Shown here: positions 14,142-22,360 of the stretch, one piece after another
Layout: each line of letters starts with the position of its first letter
Numbering within the stretch: position 1 is the first letter of the stretch
Assembly: GCF_001887355.1 (NCBI RefSeq)
Contig: NZ_MPIN01000016.1
Location: forward strand, 88,098-152,097
Origin: Cystobacter ferrugineus
GTDB lineage: Bacteria; Myxococcota; Myxococcia; Myxococcales; Myxococcaceae
DNA length: 64,000 nt
Reading direction: 5' to 3'
Notes under the pieces: generated by a model
Databases searched by the model: none
What the model saw: only the letters and a program-made list of their open reading frames with translations
Told to the model about the DNA's origin: nothing
Program-made: the position numbers and the translations under genes

Positions 14142-14302
14142 AGGCAAAAAAACAAATTCGGGCGGTTTTCGTAAGGAGCGCCAATGGCAAGCGCGCCGCC
14201 CGAGTATTAAGTCCGGGCACCTGACGTCCGTTCATCGCGCCAAGGTCATTGGGCCGCGCTGTGATCGGTTCGTGCCCGCTTCTTGGATCTGAGGACTTCG
14301 AA

Positions 14303-17300
14303 ATGACGGGTAGCGCTTTGTCCATGAAGAAAGACGTCCTGGCGACCAGCTACGCTGTAAATGTCGATGGCGTATCCGATTCCCGAATCAGCGACGTCTC
14401 TTTGATCGTTCTGGATGAGAAGAACCTGATTCACAAGAAGTTCAACGAAACGAAGCGCGAATTTCCCATGGACAAATGCCTGCCCGATCTACTCTGGGAG
14501 CAGGTGCGGGCACAGCCCCATGGCGTGGCGGTTGTCTATGAGAATGAAGTTCTCACCTACCGCGAGCTCGCGGAGCGCAGCTCGGAACTGGCGGTCTACC
14601 TGCAACACCTCGGCGTGGCGCTGGACGAGTGCGTCGGGATGTTCGTCGAGCCATCGATCGAATTGATGGTGGGCGCCTGGGGAATCCTGTTCTCCGGCGG
14701 AGCCTATCTGCCGCTGTCGCCGGAGTATCCCGAGGAGCGGCTGCGCTACATGATCGAGGACAGCCGCGCGAAGGTCATCTTCGCCCAGGAGGGGCTCGAG
14801 AAGCGGCTCACGGAGCTGGCGCCGCGGGGAACCCGGATCGTCACCCTGAAGGACGCGGCGGAGTTCACCCGCTCGCGCTCGGTGCGCGGCACGCGCGAGT
14901 CCGACATCGGGCTGCGCCCGAACAACCTGGCGTACATCATCTACACCTCCGGCAGCACCGGCAAGCCGAAGGGAGTGATGATCGAGCATCGCAGCATCGT
15001 CAATCAGATGCACTGGCTGAAGACCGTCTACAAGCTGAACCATGAGAAGGTCGTTCTCCAGAAGACCCCCATGAGTTTCGATGCGGCGCAATGGGAGATC
15101 CTGGCTCCCAGCTCCGGCAGCAAGGTCGTCATGGGCGCCCCTGGGGTGTACCGAGACCCCGGCAGGCTGATCGAGACCATCGCCCGGCACGGGGTGACCA
15201 CGCTGCAGTGCGTGCCGACGTTGCTGCAAGCCCTTCTGGACACCGAGGAGCTTCACCACTGCAAGTCGCTCACGCAGATCTTCAGCGGAGGGGAGGCCCT
15301 GACGAGGACGCTCGCGCGTCAGTGCCTCAAGACGATGCCGGGGTGCGATCTGGTCAATCTCTACGGGCCCACCGAGTGCACCATCAATTCGTCCGCCTTC
15401 ACCGTCGACCAGGCCACCGTCAAGGAGGGTCCGAATACGATCTCGATCGGTAGGCCCGTGCACAACACGCAGTACTACATTCTCGACCCGCACCGCGCGC
15501 CGGTGGGCGTGGGGGAGATCGGCGAGCTGTTCATCGGTGGAGACCAGCTCGCGCGAGGCTACCTGCACCGTCCGGACCTGACTGCGGACAGGTTCATCGA
15601 CAACCCGTTCAGCACGGACCCTCGGAACGCCAGGCTGTACAAGACCGGTGACCTGGCCTTCTGGAACCCCGATGGCTCCGTCCAGTTCGCTGGCCGGACG
15701 GACAACCAGGTGAAGCTGCGCGGCTTCCGCGTCGAGTTGGACGAGATCAAGGTGGCCATCGAGACCCATGACTGGGTCAAGAACGCGGCGGTCATCGTCA
15801 AGAAGGACCCCCACACCGGCTTCCAGAACCTGATCTCCTTCATCGAGCTGAACCCGAAGGAAGCAGCGCTGATGGATCAGGGCAATCATGGTGCCCACCA
15901 CCAGTCGAAGAAAAGCAAGCTCCAGGTCAAGGCGCAGCTGTCGAACATGGGATGCCGGGACGTCGAGGAGCTGCACGGCAAGCAGGTGGTCGACCTCCCC
16001 GGCAAGACGCCCACCGAGGAGCAGCGGCGCCTGGTGTTCGCGCGCAAGACGTACCGGTTCTACGAGGGCGGAGAAGTCACGCGGGAAGACCTCCTGCGGC
16101 TGCTCGCCGGGCGGGTCTCGGGCACGGTTTCCCGTGGCCTGGACACGCTGAGCTTCGCCGAACTCGGAGAACTCTTGAGGTACTTCGGACAGTACCTCAG
16201 TGAGGAACGGCTGCTGCCGAAGTACGGCTATGCGTCACCCGGGGCGCTGTGCGCGACGCAGATGTACTTCGAGCTGGACAACGTGGGGGGCCTGAAGCCG
16301 GGGTACTACTACTACCACCCCGTGCACCACCAGTTGTTCCTGATCCGGGAGAAGGCCGGGCAGGCCGCGGCACAGGTCAAGATCCACTTCATGGGGAAGA
16401 AGCGGGCCATCCAGCCCGTCTACAAGAACAACATCCAGGAGGTCCTCAAGATCGAAACCGGCCACATGGTCGGTCTGTTCGAGAAGGTCCTCCCCCACTA
16501 CGGGCTGGGCATCCGGGATCTCGAGTACGCGCCCACCACGAGGGAGCATCTGGAGTGCGCTGACGAGGACTACTACCTCGGTACGTTCGAGCTCGTCCCG
16601 TATGCGGGAACACAGCCGGACGACTCGCTGGAGATCTACGTCCAGGCCCACCCTGGGAGGATCTCCGACCTGCCGGCGGGCCAGTACCAATACAAGGACG
16701 GTGACCTGGAGAGGATCTCGGATGAGCTCGTCCTGAAGAAGCACGTGATCGCCATCAACCAGCGGGTCTACGAGGACGCGAGCTTCGGGATCACGGTGAT
16801 CAGCAGGACCCGCGAGGACTGGATGCGCTACGTCGAGCTCGGCAGGAAGCTCCAGCACCTGCAGATGAACGACCTCCACTTCGGGTTCATGTCCTCGGGG
16901 TATAGCTCCAAGAGCGGCAATGATCTGCCGTCGGCCAAGCGGATGGAGAGCATCCTGAGGGCCTGCGGCCGGGAGTCGGGGCCTTCCTACTTCTTCGTCG
17001 GTGGCCGCGTCAGCCAGGAGCAGATGCTCAGCGAGGGAATGAAGGAAGACTCCGTCCACATGAAGGGCCCTGCGGAGCTGATCAAGGACGACCTGGTCAA
17101 CTTCCTGCCCGACTACATGGTGCCCAACCGGGTCATCGTCCTGGACAAGATGCCCCTCACCGCCAACGGGAAGATCGACTTCAAGGCGTTGGAGAAGACG
17201 AATGTGGAGTTCGTCGAGCGGCCGTTCGTCGCGCCGCGGACGGCGACCGAGGAGCGGATCGGCGCCCTCTGGATGAAGGAGATGAAGCGGGACAGCGTCT

Positions 17301-18280
17301 CCGTACAGGACGACTTCTTCGAGGCCGGGGGCAACTCGCTCATCGCGGTCGCACTCATCAACAAGATCAACAAGGAGTTCCGGACCTCGCTCCCCTTGCA
17401 GGTCGTGTTCGAGTGCCCGACCATCGAGAAGCTCGCGCTCAAGGTCGATGGCGGAAAGGCCGAGCCGTCCTCGCGTCTGGTGCGGTTGCAGGGCGAGGGC
17501 ACGAAGAAGCCCATCTATTGCTGGCCTGGCCTCGGCGGCTACACCATGAACCTGAGGCTGCTCGCCAGCAAGATGGGAGCGGACCGGCCTTTCTATGGAG
17601 TGCAGGCGCACGGCATCAACAAGGACGAGACGCCTTATTCCACCATCAAGGAGATGGCCGCGGAGGACGTCAAGCTCATCAAGCGGCTTCAGCCGGTGGG
17701 TCCCTACACGCTCTGGGGATACTCCTTCGGCGCGCGGGTGGCCTTCGAAACCGCCTATCAGCTCGAGCAGGCCGGTGAGCGGGTGGAGCACCTGTTCCTG
17801 ATCGCTCCGGGGTCGCCCAAGGTCCGGACACAGGACGCGTCGATCCACGGCAACGAGCCCGCCTATACGAACAAGGCCTATGTGACGATCCTCTTCTCGG
17901 TGTTCGCGGGGAGCATCACGGATCCCGCGCTCGACGAGTGCTTGAAGGTCGCCAAGGACGAGGAGAGCTTCGCGGCGTTCATCAGCAGAAGGCTCGAGAA
18001 CCTCGACCCGGACCTGGTGAAGCGGATCATCAAGATCGTGGCGCAGACCTATGAGTTCAAGTATGAGTTCCGCGAGTTGGCGGAGCGGAAGCTCAGCGCG
18101 CCGATCACCATCTTCAAGGCCCAGGGGGACGACTACTCATTCATCGAGAACCAGAGTGGGTATTCGGCCACGGCTCCGGTCGTCATGGACCTCGAGGCCG
18201 ATCACTACGGAATGCTCAAGGAGCCGAGCATCGGCGAGCTCCTGAAGATGATTCGCTACCGCCTTCGGACCGAGGGGTAG
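14303..18280 (+). CDS. single-module NRPS, A-Ox-PCP-TE, indigoidine-synthase type
   Basis: 1325 residues from the ATG at 14303 (GAGGA seven bases upstream). Adenylation domain about 55-500 with TYRELAERS, YTSGSTGKPKG (214-224), NLYGPTECT and YKTGDLAFW. Between A8 and A10 an FMN-dependent, SagB/nitroreductase-like oxidase domain is inserted (about 565-840), after which the A domain ends with VPNRVIVLDKMPLTANGK. A carrier domain follows (DDFFEAGGNSL, Ser1012 for phosphopantetheine), then a thioesterase (GYSFGA, Ser1141). This exact order is that of BpsA/IndC, which cyclise and oxidise L-glutamine to the aminopyridine-dione that dimerises to blue indigoidine, and of the minimycin starter enzyme. 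Glutamine as substrate is inferred from architecture, not from a specificity-code comparison. Confidence 0.93.
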   Translation: MTGSALSMKKDVLATSYAVNVDGVSDSRISDVSLIVLDEKNLIHKKFNETKREFPMDKCLPDLLWEQVRAQPHGVAVVYENEVLTYRELAERSSELAVYLQHLGVALDECVGMFVEPSIELMVGAWGILFSGGAYLPLSPEYPEERLRYMIEDSRAKVIFAQEGLEKRLTELAPRGTRIVTLKDAAEFTRSRSVRGTRESDIGLRPNNLAYIIYTSGSTGKPKGVMIEHRSIVNQMHWLKTVYKLNHEKVVLQKTPMSFDAAQWEILAPSSGSKVVMGAPGVYRDPGRLIETIARHGVTTLQCVPTLLQALLDTEELHHCKSLTQIFSGGEALTRTLARQCLKTMPGCDLVNLYGPTECTINSSAFTVDQATVKEGPNTISIGRPVHNTQYYILDPHRAPVGVGEIGELFIGGDQLARGYLHRPDLTADRFIDNPFSTDPRNARLYKTGDLAFWNPDGSVQFAGRTDNQVKLRGFRVELDEIKVAIETHDWVKNAAVIVKKDPHTGFQNLISFIELNPKEAALMDQGNHGAHHQSKKSKLQVKAQLSNMGCRDVEELHGKQVVDLPGKTPTEEQRRLVFARKTYRFYEGGEVTREDLLRLLAGRVSGTVSRGLDTLSFAELGELLRYFGQYLSEERLLPKYGYASPGALCATQMYFELDNVGGLKPGYYYYHPVHHQLFLIREKAGQAAAQVKIHFMGKKRAIQPVYKNNIQEVLKIETGHMVGLFEKVLPHYGLGIRDLEYAPTTREHLECADEDYYLGTFELVPYAGTQPDDSLEIYVQAHPGRISDLPAGQYQYKDGDLERISDELVLKKHVIAINQRVYEDASFGITVISRTREDWMRYVELGRKLQHLQMNDLHFGFMSSGYSSKSGNDLPSAKRMESILRACGRESGPSYFFVGGRVSQEQMLSEGMKEDSVHMKGPAELIKDDLVNFLPDYMVPNRVIVLDKMPLTANGKIDFKALEKTNVEFVERPFVAPRTATEERIGALWMKEMKRDSVSVQDDFFEAGGNSLIAVALINKINKEFRTSLPLQVVFECPTIEKLALKVDGGKAEPSSRLVRLQGEGTKKPIYCWPGLGGYTMNLRLLASKMGADRPFYGVQAHGINKDETPYSTIKEMAAEDVKLIKRLQPVGPYTLWGYSFGARVAFETAYQLEQAGERVEHLFLIAPGSPKVRTQDASIHGNEPAYTNKAYVTILFSVFAGSITDPALDECLKVAKDEESFAAFISRRLENLDPDLVKRIIKIVAQTYEFKYEFRELAERKLSAPITIFKAQGDDYSFIENQSGYSATAPVVMDLEADHYGMLKEPSIGELLKMIRYRLRTEG

Positions 18281-18308
18281 TAAACCAGCAACAGAGAAGG
18301 AGGCCCGC

Positions 18309-18533
18309 ATGCCGCACGTCAACATCAAGTACTTCCCCACTCCGCTCAGTGAGCAGCAGCAGTCCGAGTTGGTCGCGGCGGTCACCCAGGCGGTCAAGAG
18401 CGCGCTCAAGTGCGACGAAGGGGTCATTTCGATCGCGCTCGAGCCCGTGGAAAAGGATGCCTGGAATGAACGGGTCTATGTTCCGGAGATCGTGAAGCGC
18501 AAGGAGCTGTTGCGCAAGACGCCCAATTACTGA
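18309..18533 (+). CDS. 4-oxalocrotonate-tautomerase-family protein, PptA-like
   Basis: 74 residues with AAGGAGG before the start. After Met removal the protein begins with Pro ([10 protein letters not shown]), the catalytic base of this superfamily. Length and sequence ([23 protein letters not shown]) resemble E. coli PptA. It would catalyse keto-enol tautomerisation in the cytosol. Placed 28 bases after the NRPS and 20 before the glycosidase gene, it is part of the operon. A role in tautomerising the ring made by the NRPS is a reasonable guess; I do not know of this gene in the Streptomyces clusters. Confidence 0.88.
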   Translation: MPHVNIKYFPTPLSEQQQSELVAAVTQAVKSALKCDEGVISIALEPVEKDAWNERVYVPEIVKRKELLRKTPNY

Positions 18534-18553
18534 CCCCTGATTCGAGACGAGAA

Positions 18554-19510
18554 ATGACGATGCGCCGCAATTCCCATGGGAACGTCCCGCTGGTGTTCAG
18601 CGAGGAGGTTTCGGACGCCCTCAGCGCCGGCCGGCCGGTGGTCGCGCTGGAGTCGAATGTCATCACCCACGGCTTGTTGTATCCGGAGAACGCCGCCACC
18701 GCCCGCAAGGTGGAAGCCGCCGTCAGGGAGGGAGGTGCGGTTCCCGCGACCATCGGGATCGCGGACGGCCGCATCATGATTGGGATGACGGATGCGGACA
18801 TCGAGCGTTTCGCGTCGACGCCGGGTATCCCGAAGGTCAGCAGCCGGGACATGCCCATCATCCTGGCGGGCGGGGGGATGGGCGCGACGACCGTGGCCTC
18901 CTCCCTGGTGGCGGCGGAACTGGCGAACATCCCGTTCTTCGCCTCGGCGGGCATCGGCGGCGTTCATCGCGGTGCGGAAAAGACCATGGATATCTCCTCG
19001 GATCTGATCCAGTTCACCCGCTCGAAGGTCGCGGTCGTCTGCGCGGGAGCCAAGAGCATCCTCGATCTGGGCCTGACCCTGGAGTTCCTCGAGACGCATT
19101 GCGTGCCGTTGATCTCCTACGGCTCCGACGACTTCCCCGCGTTCTATTGCGTCTCCAGTGGTATCCGCAGCCCCCACCGGCTGGATGATGAAGCGATGAT
19201 CGCCCGCGCCGTCGAATGGCACTGGGCGCTGGGCAACCACAGCTCGATTCTGATCACCACTCCCATCCGGGAAGAAGACGCCATCGACAGCCGGGAAGTC
19301 GATGCGGTGATTTCCAAGGCGATGATGACCGCGGAGAAGGACGGAGTCCGGGGCAACGCGATCACGAAGTACCTGATGCGGGCCGTGGACAAGGCCACCG
19401 AGGGACGCTCCGCGAAGGCCAACATGTCGGTCCTCATCAGCACGGCGGAACTGGCGGGCCGTCTCGCGGTGGCGCACGCCCAGCACCGCCGGGAAACGTC
19501 ACCCCGCTAG
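18554..19510 (+). CDS. pseudouridine-5'-phosphate glycosidase family, candidate C-glycosynthase
   Basis: 318 residues, close to E. coli PsuG along its whole length. Conserved active-site residues are present: Glu33 in ALESN, Lys94 in PKVSSRD, His138 in GGVHRGAE, Asp150 in DISSD and Lys167 in [11 protein letters not shown], the Lys that forms a Schiff base with ribose 5-phosphate. PsuG works reversibly and normally splits pseudouridine 5'-phosphate. Homologues beside an NRPS (IndA, MinB, and AlnA, SdmA and OzmB in other pathways) form C-glycosidic bonds in antibiotics. Here the neighbouring NRPS, phosphatase and DUF4243 gene argue for joining an NRPS-made heterocycle to ribose 5-phosphate. A housekeeping PsuG would usually be accompanied by a PsuK kinase, which is absent. 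Confidence 0.93.
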   Translation: MTMRRNSHGNVPLVFSEEVSDALSAGRPVVALESNVITHGLLYPENAATARKVEAAVREGGAVPATIGIADGRIMIGMTDADIERFASTPGIPKVSSRDMPIILAGGGMGATTVASSLVAAELANIPFFASAGIGGVHRGAEKTMDISSDLIQFTRSKVAVVCAGAKSILDLGLTLEFLETHCVPLISYGSDDFPAFYCVSSGIRSPHRLDDEAMIARAVEWHWALGNHSSILITTPIREEDAIDSREVDAVISKAMMTAEKDGVRGNAITKYLMRAVDKATEGRSAKANMSVLISTAELAGRLAVAHAQHRRETSPR

Positions 19511-19534
19511 GACCCTGGACCCCAAGAGGCCGTG

Positions 19535-20212
19535 ATGACACACGTCGTTATCTTTGACCTGGATGGAACGTTGGTGGACACCCCCCGCGCGATCGTCGAG
19601 ACGTTCACGGCGGCGTTCGCGTCCATGGGGGTCCAGGCCCAGAATGCCTCGGCCATCCGGGCGACCATCGGGCTTCCACTCGAGCGGGCGTTCAGCAAGC
19701 TCCTGGGCGTTCCGCCCGAGGACGCCCTGGTGGCCCAGGGCGTGAAGCAGTACCAGGCCTTCTTCAAGGAGCTCATCCTGCCGAAGGCGGGACAGCTGCT
19801 CTTCCCCGGGGTAGCGGAGGGGCTGGTCACCTTGCGCGCCCAGGGCTTCTCCCTGGCCGTGGCGACGAGCAAGTTCTACGCGAGCGCCGACGCCTTGTTG
19901 AAGGCGGCTGGGCTTCGTGACCACTTCCACGTGGTGGTCGGCGCGGATCAGGTGAAGCAGCCGAAGCCGCATCCCGAAATGGGTCAGTTGATCCTCCAGA
20001 CGCTGGGAATACCCGCCGAGCGCGCGGTGATGGTCGGAGATACGACCCATGACCTGCAGATGGCCAAGGCCGCCGGAATGCGCTCGGTCGCCGTGACCTA
20101 CGGCGTGCACAGCGTGCAGGAGCTGAAATCCGCCGGTCCGACCTGGATCGCCGGGTCCTTCGATGATGTGCTCAAGTGCGTCCAGACGGAGAATGGAGGC
20201 TGGCGTTCATGA
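19535..20212 (+). CDS. HAD-superfamily phosphatase, IndB/phosphoglycolate-phosphatase-like
   Basis: 225 residues from the ATG at 19535 (AGAGG five bases upstream; a GTG three bases earlier is also in frame). HAD motif I is DLDGT (nucleophile Asp8, acid Asp10), motif III Lys is in VKQPKPHPE, and motif IV reads MVGDTTHDLQMA. A helical cap lies after motif I, as in subfamily IA. The usual partner of the glycosidase in indigoidine and minimycin clusters is such a phosphatase, which would remove the 5'-phosphate of the C-nucleotide. Its stop overlaps the next start (ATGA). Confidence 0.92.
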   Translation: MTHVVIFDLDGTLVDTPRAIVETFTAAFASMGVQAQNASAIRATIGLPLERAFSKLLGVPPEDALVAQGVKQYQAFFKELILPKAGQLLFPGVAEGLVTLRAQGFSLAVATSKFYASADALLKAAGLRDHFHVVVGADQVKQPKPHPEMGQLILQTLGIPAERAVMVGDTTHDLQMAKAAGMRSVAVTYGVHSVQELKSAGPTWIAGSFDDVLKCVQTENGGWRS

Positions 20213-20679
20213 TCGGTCGTTCGAAGGACTGGCTGTTGGCGATTGGAGGAGGTGCACTCCTCGCGTTGATGATCAACTACAACAGCCTCCTGGCGAAGCA
20301 CACCACGCCGATGTTCGCCTCCTGGGTGGCGCACGGCCTGGGCGCGGTTGCGGCGCTCGCCCTCGTCGTCCTGTATTCGCGGGTCTTCCGCTCCGCGGAC
20401 AAGGCGGGGGATGCGCGGCGTGAGAAGATACCCCTGTGGTTCTATCTGGGGGGGATTCCCGGTACGTTCACGGTGATCCTGGCCGCGGTCACGGTGAACA
20501 GCAGCCTGTCGCTGTCCGGCACCATCGCGCTCATGCTGCTCGGGCAGGTGCTCTTCGGAATCGTGTCGGACCACTTCGGGCTGTTTCGCACCCCCAAGCG
20601 GCGTACCGTCCCCGCGGACATCCTCGGTGCGCTCTGTGTCCTCACGGGAAGCGCGCTCATCATCTTTGGCAGGGCGTAA
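20209..20679 (+). CDS. YdcZ/DMT-family small membrane transporter subunit, first of a pair
   Basis: 156 residues with about five membrane segments (WLLAIGGGALLALM, WVAHGLGAVAALALVVLY, FTVILAAVTVN, IALMLLGQVLFGI, ILGALCVLTGSALIIF). It belongs to the DUF606/YdcZ family, which looks like one half of a drug/metabolite transporter. The start overlaps the phosphatase stop, and three bases separate it from the second copy. The two halves probably form a heterodimer exporting the product of the operon and so giving self-protection, as inferred from position. Confidence 0.85.
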   Translation: MIGRSKDWLLAIGGGALLALMINYNSLLAKHTTPMFASWVAHGLGAVAALALVVLYSRVFRSADKAGDARREKIPLWFYLGGIPGTFTVILAAVTVNSSLSLSGTIALMLLGQVLFGIVSDHFGLFRTPKRRTVPADILGALCVLTGSALIIFGRA

Positions 20680-20682
20680 CCG

Positions 20683-21132
20683 GTGATTGCCTACATCCTG
20701 CTCGCGTTTCTCAATGGTACGGTCATCGGCACGAGCCGAGCGATCAACGGGCGTCTGGGTGCCGAGGTCGGCTCCTTCAAGGCCTCCCTCTGGAACCACC
20801 TCATCGGCTTCCTGTTCCTCACACCAGCACTCCTGCTGATGGGAGGTTGGAAGTTCGATGTCCTCCCCGAGGCGCCCCTGTCCGCGTATATCGGCGGATT
20901 CTTCGGAGCGCTCTTCGTGGCGGTCAACAGCTACATCTTTCCCAGGCTCGGCGCGATGAACGCCGTCCTTCTGGTGATCAGCGGCCAGATGATCACCGCT
21001 GTGTTGATCGATTACCGGAACCAGGGTGTGCCGCCCACGGCCATCCGGTGTCTGGGCGTCATCATCGTGTTACTGGGCGTCTACCTGACCAGGGTGTCGA
21101 GCGCCTCTCGCGCCAAGGACAAGTCACCATGA
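20683..21132 (+). CDS. YdcZ/DMT-family small membrane transporter subunit, second of a pair
   Basis: 149 residues starting with GTG at 20683. Membrane helices cover almost the whole chain (IAYILLAFLNGTVIG, NHLIGFLFLTPALLLM, YIGGFFGALFVAVNSY, VLLVISGQMITAVLI, CLGVIIVLLGVYL). NGRLGAEVGSF is typical of the YdcZ family. It is a paralogue of the preceding gene, as expected for a two-subunit DMT transporter. Its stop overlaps the next start (ATGA at 21129-21132), showing translational coupling with the oxidase. Confidence 0.85.
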   Translation: MIAYILLAFLNGTVIGTSRAINGRLGAEVGSFKASLWNHLIGFLFLTPALLLMGGWKFDVLPEAPLSAYIGGFFGALFVAVNSYIFPRLGAMNAVLLVISGQMITAVLIDYRNQGVPPTAIRCLGVIIVLLGVYLTRVSSASRAKDKSP

Positions 21133-22334
21133 TCGACTCCAAATTGATCGATGACCTGTTGAATGACAGGACACACCACATCGAGTTCAATGGGCATCTG
21201 AGCAACCATGTCAAGCATGCGGTGGTTGCCCTGAAGGGGCTCGGTGCTTCGCCGCAGAAGATCAAGTCGTACTATGACGGCTACGCGAAGCTGACGACCT
21301 ATGGCTATGGCCTGGAGCCGGCGAGGCCCTCCAAGCACGTGATTTCGGAGGACAACTGGGATCGCTTCCTCGGAAAGCGAACCAGCTACTCCTCCTATTG
21401 TGAGTTCTTCGACCGGAAGGAAAAGGAGCTGGGGATGGACGAGCTCCTGCGGCGGTACATCCCGCCGCTGCTTCCTGGCTGGGTGGGAGCCTTCACACAT
21501 GCCACCATCCACCTGGGATGGGCGCTGGACGTGAACCACCGCTGGATGACGATCGAAGGCCTCGCCTACATGGCCTTCTCGTATGTCTCGTGCCACCCGG
21601 AGAGGGCGTCTTCGGTCCCGCTCGACCGTTCTCGGGGCGAGCAGGCCGTGGACTCCCTGCTGCGTATCGCGGGCGTCTGGGACGAGGACGGCGAGTCGTT
21701 TCATCAGTGGGTCGAGGCGCTGGTGGGAGACACCGCGGCCGGCCTGGCCGCAGGCATTCTTCCCGAGCTCGCGCGGTCGGGATTGCAGTTCCGGATCGCC
21801 CGGATGCTCATGGAAGGGCATCCGATGATGTACGAGACCCCGGCCTGGATCGAGGCACAGGACGTTCCCACCAGCTGGGAGCAGCTGTACTACGTGACGA
21901 GCCTGATCTACCTGGCCATGCCGGGAAACTTCGTGCTCCTCCACCTGCTCACGTCGTTGCACGCGATGGAGCAGATCGCCCACCGGCTCCCCGAGGACCA
22001 GCACAAATACGTCATCAAGTGCTTCTGGATCGGGATGCTCGGCATCATGTTTTCCCGTGCGAATCTTCCCCGGCGGAGGAAGCTGGCGGCGCTGCACGCG
22101 ACGTACAAGGACGCGATCGACCCCGTCGAGAATCCGGCGATGCGTCAGGACTGGGCGCAGATCACCGCCCGGGCGTTCGAAGAGGAAGAGGAGCACAACC
22201 CCAAGCTGGTCTACGTGCTGCAACGGATGTGGAAGCGGACCGGGGGACGCTCGATCTACCGCGCCGCTGCCGCGCAATTCACCACCACACCGGAGCTGCC
22301 CAAGTCCTTCGAGCATCCGCCCGCGGAGGAGTAA
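21129..22334 (+). CDS. questin-oxidase-like (DUF4243) protein, candidate ring-rearranging oxygenase
   Basis: 401 residues. Family signs are the N-terminal FNGHLSNHVKHAVVALKGLG, the His-rich WVGAFTHATIHLGWALD and the later LLTSLHAMEQIAHRLP and EEEEHNPKL. The family is known from fungal questin oxidase, a ring-opening oxygenase; the conserved His residues fit a non-haem metal site. From memory, minimycin producers carry a DUF4243 domain fused behind the phosphatase, and oxazinomycin needs a non-haem iron enzyme (OzmD) that turns the pyridine ring into a 1,3-oxazine. Here phosphatase and DUF4243 are separate genes in one operon. The function is inferred from this context. Confidence 0.85.
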   Translation: MIDSKLIDDLLNDRTHHIEFNGHLSNHVKHAVVALKGLGASPQKIKSYYDGYAKLTTYGYGLEPARPSKHVISEDNWDRFLGKRTSYSSYCEFFDRKEKELGMDELLRRYIPPLLPGWVGAFTHATIHLGWALDVNHRWMTIEGLAYMAFSYVSCHPERASSVPLDRSRGEQAVDSLLRIAGVWDEDGESFHQWVEALVGDTAAGLAAGILPELARSGLQFRIARMLMEGHPMMYETPAWIEAQDVPTSWEQLYYVTSLIYLAMPGNFVLLHLLTSLHAMEQIAHRLPEDQHKYVIKCFWIGMLGIMFSRANLPRRRKLAALHATYKDAIDPVENPAMRQDWAQITARAFEEEEEHNPKLVYVLQRMWKRTGGRSIYRAAAAQFTTTPELPKSFEHPPAEE

Positions 22335-22360
22335 CTCCGAGCATTGAGAGATTCGCGACC

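Larger units (their letters stand above)
13359..14302. other. gene-poor region between the HD hydrolase and the NRPS operon
   Basis: 944 bases without a convincing gene. By eye it is distinctly richer in A+T than either flank from about 13700 to 14170. It holds four tandem palindromes (13524-13622), the palindrome GTAACGTTAC (13651-13660), the palindrome CACTCGAGTG (14087-14096), a TTGACA at 14113-14118 and the hairpin CACTCTC-cgtat-GAGAGTG (14123-14141). A 79-codon frame at 13877-14116 has a Trp-rich start but no proper ribosome-binding site. The NRPS promoter should be here. The base composition marks a likely left edge of transferred DNA. Confidence 0.6.

Noticed and set aside
14303..18280. 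Indigoidine pigment as the sole product of the NRPS operon
   Set aside because: Possible, but it leaves the C-glycosidase, DUF4243 protein and UPRT unexplained; kept as an alternative and not as the main reading.
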